DNA of 64,000 nt from Parasedimentitalea denitrificans. Lineage in GTDB: Bacteria > Pseudomonadota > Alphaproteobacteria > Rhodobacterales > Rhodobacteraceae. Each line of letters begins with the position of its first letter. Positions within the stretch are counted from its first letter, which is position 1. The position numbers and the translations under genes were made by a program. The notes beneath the pieces were generated by a model that was given only the letters and a program-made list of their open reading frames with translations, was not told where the DNA came from and made no database searches. This document shows, in pieces, positions 1-6,867 of the stretch. The DNA lies in assembly GCF_011813015.1 (NCBI RefSeq), contig NZ_QHLQ01000016.1, positions 34,248-98,247 of the forward strand, written 5' to 3'.

Positions 1-254
1 TCTTCAGCTGATTCAGCATTGTCTAATTCACTGAATGGAATATTATGAACGGCGGCGCTCACCTCTGACCAATCATCCTGATCCCAGCTGTTGTGCGGCT
101 TGATCAGTTTGCTCCGGATCTCAACCCGACGGTCCTCAACCCAGGCGATTCCAACCTCAATCGGCCAGCTCCTCGGACTTAAGCTCGATGCTTCAAAATC
201 AATGAAAACCGGGCTGTGAACGCAATCTTTGGGGATCTCGATGATTTCACTCAT
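1..254 (-). CDS. DEDD-type 3'-5' exonuclease-like protein, partial
   Basis: The gene runs off the left edge of the window; only about 84 N-terminal codons are present. The stretch FIDFEASSL, followed by a WPIEVG-like strand, is the Exo I motif (Asp-x-Glu) of the RNase T/DnaQ exonuclease fold. An AAVHNI stretch further on resembles the segment that precedes Exo II. The ATG at 252-254 overlaps the stop codon of the upstream gene in an ATGA junction, so it is the third gene of a translationally coupled minus-strand trio. The substrate is unknown, and the remaining catalytic residues lie outside the window. Confidence 0.6.
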   Translation of the reverse strand, partial: MSEIIEIPKDCVHSPVFIDFEASSLSPRSWPIEVGIAWVEDRRVEIRSKLIKPHNSWDQDDWSEVSAAVHNIPFSELDNAESAE

Positions 255-610
255 CCAATCACTCCAAGCATTTCCATTTTCTCGTGGGCTGATGCCTGTT
301 CTTTGCGAATAGCGATGTCGAGAATATCGCCACCATTCCACACAATTTTCAGCCCAATTTTCGGAATCGCATCTTTCACGAAGATCTTCACAGCAGATCG
401 GACTTCTTTGTCATTGTGAAACACAGCAAAGTTTGAGACCTCATCCAAATCAGATAGGTGATGCTGTTCAAATTCGACATAAGCCTTGAAGCGCTCGCCG
501 ATTATATCCTTCAAGATCCGCAGTTTCCGAGCGCGCTCTTCGCGCGCAGGACGTTCAAGTTCTTCGAGCCGCTCGCGCCTCTTTTTTTCCTCGTCAAACT
601 GACTGGTCAT
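251..610 (-). CDS. Hypothetical protein with a charged helical N-terminus
   Basis: This is a 119-residue protein I do not recognise. Its first 35 residues are dominated by Glu, Arg and Lys and should form a long amphipathic or coiled-coil helix. The rest has a mixed alpha/beta character. It overlaps both neighbours by ATGA junctions, with the 607-831 gene upstream and the exonuclease-like gene downstream. The three products are therefore probably made in fixed ratio and may act together. No catalytic motif is visible. Confidence 0.6.
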   Translation of the reverse strand: MTSQFDEEKKRRERLEELERPAREERARKLRILKDIIGERFKAYVEFEQHHLSDLDEVSNFAVFHNDKEVRSAVKIFVKDAIPKIGLKIVWNGGDILDIAIRKEQASAHEKMEMLGVIG

Positions 611-831
611 TTTTCTAAGTTGAAGAACGCCAAGTCTTCATCACTCATGTCGCGCGGATCTCCGTTGGACTCTTCGATAGGCTTCAGAATCGCGATAACT
701 TCATCGCTTGATTTATCGCCTGAGATCTTGCCAGCCGCGGCCTGCAGCGCTTCAGCGTTCTCGAGACCGAGATCAGCAAAAACATTGCCAGATTCGTCAG
801 TGACTTCAAATTCTGATGGTTCCTTGCTCAT
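607..831 (-). CDS. Small hypothetical protein, first gene of a coupled trio
   Basis: The product has 74 residues. The segment NVFADLGLENAE resembles the opening of XRE-type antitoxins (NVFxDLGL), but no clear helix-turn-helix follows, so this may be a divergent or shortened member. It is the promoter-proximal gene of a three-gene ATGA-coupled unit. A perfect 10-bp inverted repeat lies about 65 bp upstream of its start (896-925), the usual place for an autoregulator site. The antitoxin-like role is only a suggestion. Confidence 0.5.
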   Translation of the reverse strand: MSKEPSEFEVTDESGNVFADLGLENAEALQAAAGKISGDKSSDEVIAILKPIEESNGDPRDMSDEDLAFFNLEK

Positions 832-1265
832 GGCTGAATTCTCCGACTGTTCACCTGAATATAGTCGTCAAATCGGAGATCACCGAGAGGTCATGCTGCA
901 ACCAAGGAAATATATTTGGTTGCAGACCAAGGGCACTCTGAAGTCATCTTATGCTCCATAAACACTACGGTGTGATGGGTTGGGTAATACTTATATTTCA
1001 ATGACAGCATTGGCGTATAGCCAGCCCCCGTAGCAGTGCCATAGAAAAAAAGGGACCCTGGAAAAAGCAAGAAACTTCTTGCAATAACCTACAGTGAACA
1101 ACGCAAGAATCATTTCCTTAATAGTTACAATGTCTTGAAGAAGGAATTCGACATCAATTTCTGGATCATTAGGGCGGAAAGCACAGTCCGCATGCAACAC
1201 AAATCAGGATGTCAAAATCTTCCAAATCAACGTACTCGCCGGACCTCAAAAGAGAAAAATAATCT
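832..1265. other. Gene-free stretch
   Basis: No reading frame in this stretch looks like a protein. The only structure seen is the 896-925 palindrome at its left end, which probably controls the leftward operon. Confidence 0.5.
896..925. promoter_or_regulatory. Palindromic operator candidate upstream of the 831-1 operon
   Basis: CTGCAACCAA at 896-905 is repeated as its exact reverse complement TTGGTTGCAG at 916-925, with a 10-bp AT-rich spacer. Two full helical turns between the arm centres would suit a dimeric regulator. It sits just upstream of the minus-strand gene that starts at 831. Confidence 0.45.
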
Positions 1266-1487
1266 TCATGCGGCAAGTGGCTTGGGACTTTGTGCGAGAC
1301 GCTGGCGAATTCGCTCCTTCGTTTCATCCAACGCCTCCAACGAAGCGAGCTCGGCTTCAAGCGTTTCGTAAAGCCCGACATACCTATCGCCGTCATCCCG
1401 AACAGTGACCATAGTTCCGATGTAACAGAGCGCACGCTCAAGTTCTTGGATCTTCTTGCTTCTTGGAAGAGCTTCATAAACGCCCAT
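1266..1487 (-). CDS. Small hypothetical helical protein
   Basis: A 73-residue, mostly helical, charged protein. The start at 1487 is favoured over longer in-frame starts because AGGAGG lies about nine bases before it on the minus strand. It is followed by nothing recognisable and preceded on the same strand by the 1613-2026 gene. Accessory plasmid-type genes of this size are common next to replication and mobilization modules. I cannot assign a function. Confidence 0.5.
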   Translation of the reverse strand: MGVYEALPRSKKIQELERALCYIGTMVTVRDDGDRYVGLYETLEAELASLEALDETKERIRQRLAQSPKPLAA

Positions 1488-1612
1488 TATTCCCGACCTC
1501 CTGTTTCTGGAAGTCGGGAAATGGGTTCGTTGCAAAAACTCAGAAATCCAATCTCGACGCGGTTTGAAACACCACTTTTCAGCGGTATAACTTAACGCCT
1601 GAATGCTGCTGT

Positions 1613-2026
1613 TCACGCTTGCGCCAACACCCTTTCTGTCTCCCGGATCGCAGCGATTTTGTCCTTGAGTGCTCGTTGCACATTGCGAAATTGGCGCCAG
1701 CGACAGGCGAGATTGATCAGGTTGATCGCTTTGACATCGAAGATGTGTTCCGTTTCGACGTGCTGCTCCAAGGCACGGTCACCGAGACCTTCGCAGTAGC
1801 GGTTTGTGAACCGGCGGATCTGGTCACCTAAGAGCTCAATGCGCTCTTCGTCCATGTCATCCAGACCTTTCCGCTCATCCAGGCTGTCCAGGAGACCCAG
1901 AACGAACGGTTTGTTGGTCCCGTGCGGCACCAGACCGACTTCACGCCATTCCTGCGCCAGTAGGCGGCCCTGAAAAATCACCGCCAACACCAACTCATGG
2001 GTTTCGCGTTCGGTTTGTTCATCCAT
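1613..2026 (-). CDS. Hypothetical protein
   Basis: The product has 137 residues and is rich in charged helices. The start at 2026 is preceded by GGAGG with a seven-base spacer; a longer in-frame extension to 2137 has no comparable ribosome site. It contains a VLAVIFQGRLLAQEWREVG stretch but no motif I can tie to a family. It lies downstream of the replication gene on the same strand and may be a plasmid maintenance gene. Confidence 0.55.
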   Translation of the reverse strand: MDEQTERETHELVLAVIFQGRLLAQEWREVGLVPHGTNKPFVLGLLDSLDERKGLDDMDEERIELLGDQIRRFTNRYCEGLGDRALEQHVETEHIFDVKAINLINLACRWRQFRNVQRALKDKIAAIRETERVLAQA

Positions 2027-2443
2027 GATGAAGCCTCCAATTTTTGGAACCACACCACGCGGCTCCTCAAGACGCAGGCAGGGGAGGATGCTGCCAGCGG
2101 TTGCGCTCAAGCCGCGCCGAGGAAGGCCCGGGACCACTCAAGTTATCTTTCCGAAGGGCGAATTATTCCTTCGTCAGACTCAAGGAGGACGCTTTTCGAT
2201 GGCGCCTTCAATTTCATTGGGGTGATCGAAAATGCGCAATCCTTGAAATCAATCTTTCTCTTCCTGCTTTTTCAACGGACAGCTCGGCGTTCCCTGTTGC
2301 TTCCGCTGAGCTGTCCGGTCAGTTGCCTCTGCCGGGCTTTCGCGTGTTGACGCAGTTGGGGAGGTGGGTGGGGGCTCTGTTCCTCCCTGGTGCGCCCAGG
2401 GCTGCTGGCTACGCCCCTGAAGCGGGCACGGGCCTGTCCGTCA
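2027..2443. other. Gene-free stretch downstream of rep
   Basis: No convincing gene is seen. Several short GC-rich inverted repeats, such as CCTGG...CCAGG near 2393-2407, could terminate transcription of rep. None has a clear T-run. Confidence 0.4.
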
Positions 2444-3745
2444 TCAAACCTCAGTCAGAACAGGAAGCTGTCCTGCGCCCTTCAGTTCATAATACTTGGT
2501 TCTCCCGATCCCGAGCTTTTTCCAAGGCTTTTCGCGTGAGGCGTTGTTCTTCAACAGATATTCCTCCCGCGACATTGCTCCATTGTCGGATCTGCGCCGT
2601 TGTTCCGCTTCGGCCTTACGGCGTTTTCTTTCTTGATCAGGGATGACCTGCTGCAGGCCGTGAATGCGCGCCATTTCCGACGTGACTCCCAGGCTCTCTG
2701 CAATCGTCGCACCCTTGTAATGGTATCGGCCGTCGCTCCAGACGGCGGTCGTTCTGACGAGCCTGGCTTTTTCCGCAGCTTGCCTGGCGATAGCGTTGAT
2801 TTCGACCGGTTTCAGGCCCGGCGTTGCCATTGCGGCGACCTTCTGCACCTCCCTTTCGATGTCGCTGACATCATGCATGTGCGTAAGGCAGGTAGCATGG
2901 AAATGCAGCCATGTGTTTCGCAAGCCAGTCGGGATCGTGCCGCCATGAGCCTTCCGAAAAATTTCCAGATCATGACGGATCAGCTGGAAACGTTGCGCCT
3001 GGGTCAGCCCCCGGGGCATGGTCATACCGGGACGTTTCCACGCTTTCTTCTGCTTCCTGCTCTCTGCCAGTTCGGACCGCGTCGGTCTGCCGCTGGCTCG
3101 ATAGATCTGATCCGAGAAGACATCGAAGCCGTGCCGTTCTCCGGTGCCGCCGGAGACACGGACCACTTTGCCAGACTTTTCGTTGATCGTGTCCGGAATG
3201 CGGAAGATCCGGGAGGAATCCTTGCATTTCTTGTCCGCTCCGAAAAATTCCGAGAGCTCAATCAGGGCCCGCATCGCCCCCTGCCAGCGCGGAAGCGCCG
3301 AAACCGGGGTTTCGTCGATCAGCCAGATCGCCGCAACGCCTCGCCCGGTATGCATGAAAACGGAGGGGGGCGGCATCCCGGAAACCAGCAAATGAGCCGT
3401 ATATGCGGCCTGCACTTCATCCGGGGATTTCCCGCGCCAGTGCTGCGAGTTGAAATAGTCGAGGTCGACGTACAAGGCGTTGAGCGCAGCCAACGATTTT
3501 CCCCTTCGCCCCTTCCAGAAGCGATTGAGGGTGAGAAAACTCGAATGATCAAGGAACAGAGGCATCTGCATGATCATGCCGGCATGTTCGAGAGAATGGT
3601 TTTCCACTTCATTGTGCCCGAACTTGCATAAAACTGCCGCTCTCCCTTGGGAGTCCTCAGGATGCAGCAAGCTGTAATATTCCTCGGCGGAAAGGTTGGA
3701 AATCTGGTCGAGCGGGGCGAATTCGCAGGGATCTGTATGCTTCAT
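2444..3745 (-). CDS. Primase-like plasmid replication protein
   Basis: A 433-residue protein. The segment YVDLDYF around residue 93 has the Asp-x-Asp metal signature of archaeo-eukaryotic primase (AEP)-type folds. SRIFRIPDTIN around residue 183 fits the basic motif that follows in RepB-like and DNA-primase domains of mobile elements. The C-terminal part is Lys/Arg rich and ends with RTKYYELKGAG, which looks like a DNA-binding helix. It would prime replication of the element at a nearby origin. Iteron-like direct repeats lie just upstream at 3873-3932. The ATG at 3745 has only a weak ribosome site. Confidence 0.75.
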   Translation of the reverse strand: MKHTDPCEFAPLDQISNLSAEEYYSLLHPEDSQGRAAVLCKFGHNEVENHSLEHAGMIMQMPLFLDHSSFLTLNRFWKGRRGKSLAALNALYVDLDYFNSQHWRGKSPDEVQAAYTAHLLVSGMPPPSVFMHTGRGVAAIWLIDETPVSALPRWQGAMRALIELSEFFGADKKCKDSSRIFRIPDTINEKSGKVVRVSGGTGERHGFDVFSDQIYRASGRPTRSELAESRKQKKAWKRPGMTMPRGLTQAQRFQLIRHDLEIFRKAHGGTIPTGLRNTWLHFHATCLTHMHDVSDIEREVQKVAAMATPGLKPVEINAIARQAAEKARLVRTTAVWSDGRYHYKGATIAESLGVTSEMARIHGLQQVIPDQERKRRKAEAEQRRRSDNGAMSREEYLLKNNASREKPWKKLGIGRTKYYELKGAGQLPVLTEV

Positions 3746-3872
3746 CCCCAGGAATTATGTCCCGCGTGAAGATCACGGAAAAAATCGACTTGAATTGGTT
3801 TTCAGGCTCGAAATCGAGCCGGGCGAAAATCTGGTCAGGCGTCTCTCTATGACTTTCAGACATACTTATCCA

Positions 3873-3932
3873 ACTTACTTACAAACCAACTTTCGCAACT
3901 GACTTACTTACAAACTCTTCAACCAACTTACT
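3873..3932. repeat. Iteron-like direct repeats, replication-origin candidate
   Basis: The 14-mer ACTTACTTACAAAC occurs at 3873-3886 and again at 3902-3915. A partial copy (ACTTACT) starts at 3926. The first-to-second period is 29 bp. The surrounding DNA is AT-rich and lies in the divergent interval between rep (minus) and the KfrA-like gene (plus). Rep-binding iterons or KfrA operators are the two plausible readings. Confidence 0.5.
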
Positions 3933-4039
3933 GATATTTATAACTTTTCCACGACGAAAGAAAAGGTTTGGTAATTTGTTTTTCGGTTTCCGGAACGAAC
4001 CCAAGTCACTCCTGCAACTGGCAAACACAGGAGTATGAC

Positions 4040-4666
4040 ATGCCTCGCACCCCCATTAATTCCGAAGAGAAAATCATCGAGATCGGTGACATCCTCGCGG
4101 CAAGGTTCGGCCGAGAGATCACGGCCACGGACATTCACAAAGCATTTGACGGCAAAGGCAACTTTTCCAGGATCCGCAAGGTCTGGGAAAGCCACCTCGC
4201 AACAAAAGATGTGGAACAGCCCGAAGAGTTTCCGTTGCCGGACGATGTTCAAGAGCAGATTGATAGAGGGATCAGCGCGCTCGAAAAATCCATGCAGGGC
4301 ATGGTCCAGGGGCTGATAGCCCGGATGACAGATCAGAACGTCAGGCAGTTTGCTCTGAAGGAGCGCGATTTCGCCATGCTTGAAACCGAACACGCAAAGA
4401 AGGTGCAGGCACTGGAAGAGGAGCTCAGCTATTTGACAGAATGTCTGGATCAGTATGAGACGGAAGAAGAAGTTACCGAGACCGAGGCCCCCGAACCCGA
4501 ACAATCTGCGGCTTCAAAATCGGCTCCGGCTGCGACCGTCCTGGCGGAGGGTCGTAAGTTTCCAAATCGACCTCTGAAGAAAACTCGCCCGGCTCCTCGC
4601 AAGGCGTCTCGGTCAAAGAATCCTGTACCGAAGAAATCGCCAGCTCCCAAACCGACGGCGATCTGA
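4040..4666 (+). CDS. KfrA-like DNA-binding coiled-coil protein
   Basis: The product has 208 residues. Residues 1-55 (INSEEKIIEIGDILAARFGR... IRKVWESHLA) match the N-terminal DNA-binding helices of KfrA-type plasmid proteins. Residues 70-150 form a charged helical or coiled-coil region. The last 50 residues are a Lys/Pro/Arg-rich tail. KfrA proteins are autoregulators thought to help plasmid maintenance. AGGAG stands before the ATG at 4040. The 3' end overlaps the oppositely oriented relaxase gene by 194 bp, so the basic tail is encoded opposite the relaxase C-terminus. Confidence 0.7.
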   Translation: MPRTPINSEEKIIEIGDILAARFGREITATDIHKAFDGKGNFSRIRKVWESHLATKDVEQPEEFPLPDDVQEQIDRGISALEKSMQGMVQGLIARMTDQNVRQFALKERDFAMLETEHAKKVQALEEELSYLTECLDQYETEEEVTETEAPEPEQSAASKSAPAATVLAEGRKFPNRPLKKTRPAPRKASRSKNPVPKKSPAPKPTAI

Positions 4667-5690
4667 CGCTGTCGAACTGAGAAGAGGATTCGACAGCGGC
4701 CTCTGCTTCCGCAGCGGTTCTCGCATCCTTAAGCCGACGTTTTTCAGCGTCGGCTTTTTCCCTTCTTTCGGTTTCCCGTTCAGCCGTAATCCGGGCAGAT
4801 TTGTCCAGCCGGTACTTTTCGCGCTGCAAAGCCCGCAATTGCAGCCAAGTGTGCCAGAGCTCGTTATTGTGCCCACGAATTTCAGTCCTGAGCTGCCCTG
4901 CCTTGCTGGTATCACCTCCCTCCTCCTCAAGACGACGTGACCTTTCGGCTCGTCGAGGCCCAAGATGATCCTGAGGGATGAGACCTTCAGGGGCATCTCC
5001 AGCCTTGGCCATTTCTTCATATGAGCGCAGGTCGATCCGAACTGGCGAGCCGATCCGTTTCAGCGCTGTATTGGTCCTTTTCTCCCATTTCTGGCGAATT
5101 CGAAGAATCTCTTCGGGACCGGTCTTCTTGTCATCCAGCACCCTGGTTTTGGCGCCGAATACGCCGGTCTCCGGGCTAACCGCGCGGGTCGTCATCAAAA
5201 TGTGGGCATGGAAATTCCGATTGGTCCGCGTCGGATCGAAAAGAGCAGCCATGTATTCCGGCTGATCCATACCCAGCTTGCCGACGTTGTGAAGCCGTTC
5301 CTCACACCGGTCCAGAAATCTCGGTGCGTGGATATCTGCTTGGACGGCAACACCATACTCGTCCCTAAGCCACAGCGAAAACCCACGAACAAGCCTGACC
5401 TGCTCGGCCAGCGGTAGCTCGGCTGGCAGGGAAGGACGCAGTTCCCTGATGACCCGAGAATTGCGCCGGGTCTCAGCCCGTTCCGCCGCGTTCCAAAGGG
5501 CCTCGGCTTTACCTGACCAATTGATGATCTCATGTGAAAGGAGGCCGCCAATTTTGCAGGCGTGAAATCTCTGCCCCAGCCGCTCATCACGGTAAGATGA
5601 GCGGGCGGTGTAGGAAGCAGATTTGATGGCACTCCTGTTATCTGCCCTGGAATGAATGACGACTTCAAGTCGGCTTGCTGGATGTATCAT
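4473..5690 (-). CDS. mobA: MobA/MobL-family conjugative relaxase
   Basis: A 405-residue protein. The N-terminus (IHSRADNRSAIKSASYTARS) is the start of the MobA/MobL relaxase domain. Around residue 160, NFHAHILMTTRAVS gives the histidine metal-binding cluster of this family. The enzyme would nick the transferred strand at oriT and lead it into a recipient using a helper conjugation system. Residues after about 250 are a charged helical, then Pro/Glu-rich tail, shorter than in relaxases fused to primases. An oriT candidate lies 60 bp upstream. Its 3' end overlaps the KfrA-like gene on the other strand. Confidence 0.85.
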   Translation of the reverse strand: MIHPASRLEVVIHSRADNRSAIKSASYTARSSYRDERLGQRFHACKIGGLLSHEIINWSGKAEALWNAAERAETRRNSRVIRELRPSLPAELPLAEQVRLVRGFSLWLRDEYGVAVQADIHAPRFLDRCEERLHNVGKLGMDQPEYMAALFDPTRTNRNFHAHILMTTRAVSPETGVFGAKTRVLDDKKTGPEEILRIRQKWEKRTNTALKRIGSPVRIDLRSYEEMAKAGDAPEGLIPQDHLGPRRAERSRRLEEEGGDTSKAGQLRTEIRGHNNELWHTWLQLRALQREKYRLDKSARITAERETERREKADAEKRRLKDARTAAEAEAAVESSSQFDSVRSPSVWELAISSVQDSLTETPCEEPGEFSSEVDLETYDPPPGRSQPEPILKPQIVRVRGPRSR

Positions 5691-5751
5691 GAAGAGGATG
5701 TTGGTCCCGAACCCGACATCCGCTCCTCAGCCTCACCGGCCAGGTGCGCAG

Positions 5752-5780
5752 GCAAACTTCAGTTTGCGTAACTGCGCGCA
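5752..5780 (+). other. oriT candidate of the MobQ/RSF1010 type
   Basis: A short inverted repeat, GCAAACT-TC-AGTTTGC (5752-5767), is followed at once by GTAACTGCGCGC. The layout matches the RSF1010-family origin of transfer, where a hairpin precedes a TAAxTGCGCCC nick region. It lies directly upstream of the relaxase gene. The match is by eye and the last bases differ from the usual CCCT. Confidence 0.5.
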
Positions 5781-5783
5781 ACG

Positions 5784-6113
5784 CTATTGGCGTGCGAATG
5801 ACTCGCGCAACGTAAGATCCCTCCCACTCGTGCTTGTTTGCAGATCAATCAGGTGTGGATTTTCTTTCGCGTGCCGCGCATATTTTGCGATCTGTTCTTC
5901 CGTGGGCATGTCACCGCTCGGCGCCTCCAAGAGCTCAATTTCCTGTTCAGAAAGCCCGCCGATCTGCATAATTTCCTGGCAAGCCATGCCCAGCGCCTTT
6001 CGGCTTGCTCTAAGAAGAAGGGAAAGCTCCCTCTTGGGACGATTTTTTTCATGGTGCTCTTTGAGGCCAGGCATTCTCGCCTCCAGGGCTTCTTGGAATT
6101 TGGTTATTTTCAC
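5784..6113 (-). CDS. Hypothetical protein, possible HTH regulator
   Basis: The product has 109 residues. The central part (ELSLLLRASRKALGMACQEI) could be a helix-turn-helix. The family is not recognised. It lies between the relaxase and the TraD/MobC-like gene, flanking the oriT candidate. An accessory relaxosome protein or transcription regulator would fit the position, but nothing in the sequence proves it. Confidence 0.45.
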   Translation of the reverse strand: MKITKFQEALEARMPGLKEHHEKNRPKRELSLLLRASRKALGMACQEIMQIGGLSEQEIELLEAPSGDMPTEEQIAKYARHAKENPHLIDLQTSTSGRDLTLRESFARQ

Positions 6114-6210
6114 TTCAGACGCTCCTTGGAATTATTTTCAAAGCGCCCGTGGCGAGGCGGTCGGATAGGCCTCATTTCCAGTTCGTTCAGGACAGCTGGG
6201 AAAAACTATC

Positions 6211-6468
6211 ATGTTAAAACTCGACCAGAAAATCGACCAAGCCAAGGCACAACTCGGCACCCTCCAAGCCCAAGCCCGGAAGCAGCGACGTAAAGATGAG
6301 GCACGGAGAAAAATCCTTTTCGGTGCGGCCGTCTTGGCCTTATTAGAAGAGCTCAATCAAGAGCAGAACCAGAAATTTCTTATGCGATTAAGTTCATATA
6401 TCAAGCGGGAGACAGATCGAAAGTTCTTAGGCTTGCCACATTTGGGAAACAACGATTTTTGCAAATGA
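6211..6468 (+). CDS. TraD/MobC-like mobilization accessory protein
   Basis: An 85-residue protein. It has a charged helix (LDQKIDQAKAQLGTLQAQ), then a KQRRKDEARRKILFGAAVL segment, which is the typical pattern of small conjugal-transfer TraD/MobC-type proteins found beside MobA/MobL relaxases. Such proteins assist the relaxase at oriT. It is transcribed away from the relaxase, across the oriT region. The assignment rests on pattern and neighbourhood. Confidence 0.55.
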   Translation: MLKLDQKIDQAKAQLGTLQAQARKQRRKDEARRKILFGAAVLALLEELNQEQNQKFLMRLSSYIKRETDRKFLGLPHLGNNDFCK

Positions 6469-6520
6469 TAGAACTTTAGGGATCAAATTTGGAAGTCAGT
6501 TTGTGAAATCTCTACCCCCA

Positions 6521-6814
6521 TCAGTCTCCCTCACCTGCCGCTCGCCTAACTTCATCAAATGCCACACGCACGGCACGCGGAGAGGTTTTGAAGAAAAGCT
6601 CAACTTCCGCAGCTTCGGCACCAAGGCGCCTATAGATCCACAGAAGATGAGCAATTTCAGGAAATTCTCGGCAGCGTGTCATTAGAGGAATGAGAACTTC
6701 TGAGGATGCCACTCTTAAGTAATTGGACATAATTTCCAAGGAATCTGAAACGACATCCTCTTCAACTACAGACCCGAGAAACACCCAGTCCCGCCAAATA
6801 TTTTCTTGACACAT
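6521..6814 (-). CDS. Hypothetical protein downstream of the type IIG gene
   Basis: A 97-residue acidic, helical protein. It lies 53 bp downstream of the restriction-methylation gene on the same strand and could be cotranscribed with it. No family or motif is recognised, and it is too short and lacks an HTH pattern to be called a controller protein. Confidence 0.5.
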   Translation of the reverse strand: MCQENIWRDWVFLGSVVEEDVVSDSLEIMSNYLRVASSEVLIPLMTRCREFPEIAHLLWIYRRLGAEAAEVELFFKTSPRAVRVAFDEVRRAAGEGD

Positions 6815-6867
6815 TGAAACTCTCCGTCGCTACCTTGATTGACTGGCAGCGACGAAGAAAAATGTGA

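Noticed and set aside
2394..2410. TGGTGC..CCCAGGG resembling the tRNA-Phe 3' end (possible attachment repeat)
   Set aside because: It matches only with a two-base insertion over about 14 bp, and rep/mob genes lie on both sides. It is more likely a chance GC-rich palindrome.
2600..3631. Long plus-strand reading frame (343 codons) opposite the replication gene
   Set aside because: The minus-strand frame has primase motifs and protein-like composition. The plus-strand frame is an antisense shadow rich in Arg, Pro and Gly.
3657..3863. Small minus-strand frame overlapping the start of rep (possible leader peptide)
   Set aside because: Its first 40 codons look protein-like, but the rest lies in another frame of rep and there is no strong ribosome site. 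Not enough to call a gene.
3873..3932. CRISPR-like reading of the repeats upstream of rep
   Set aside because: There are only two full repeats with short spacers and no cas genes. Iterons or operators explain them better.
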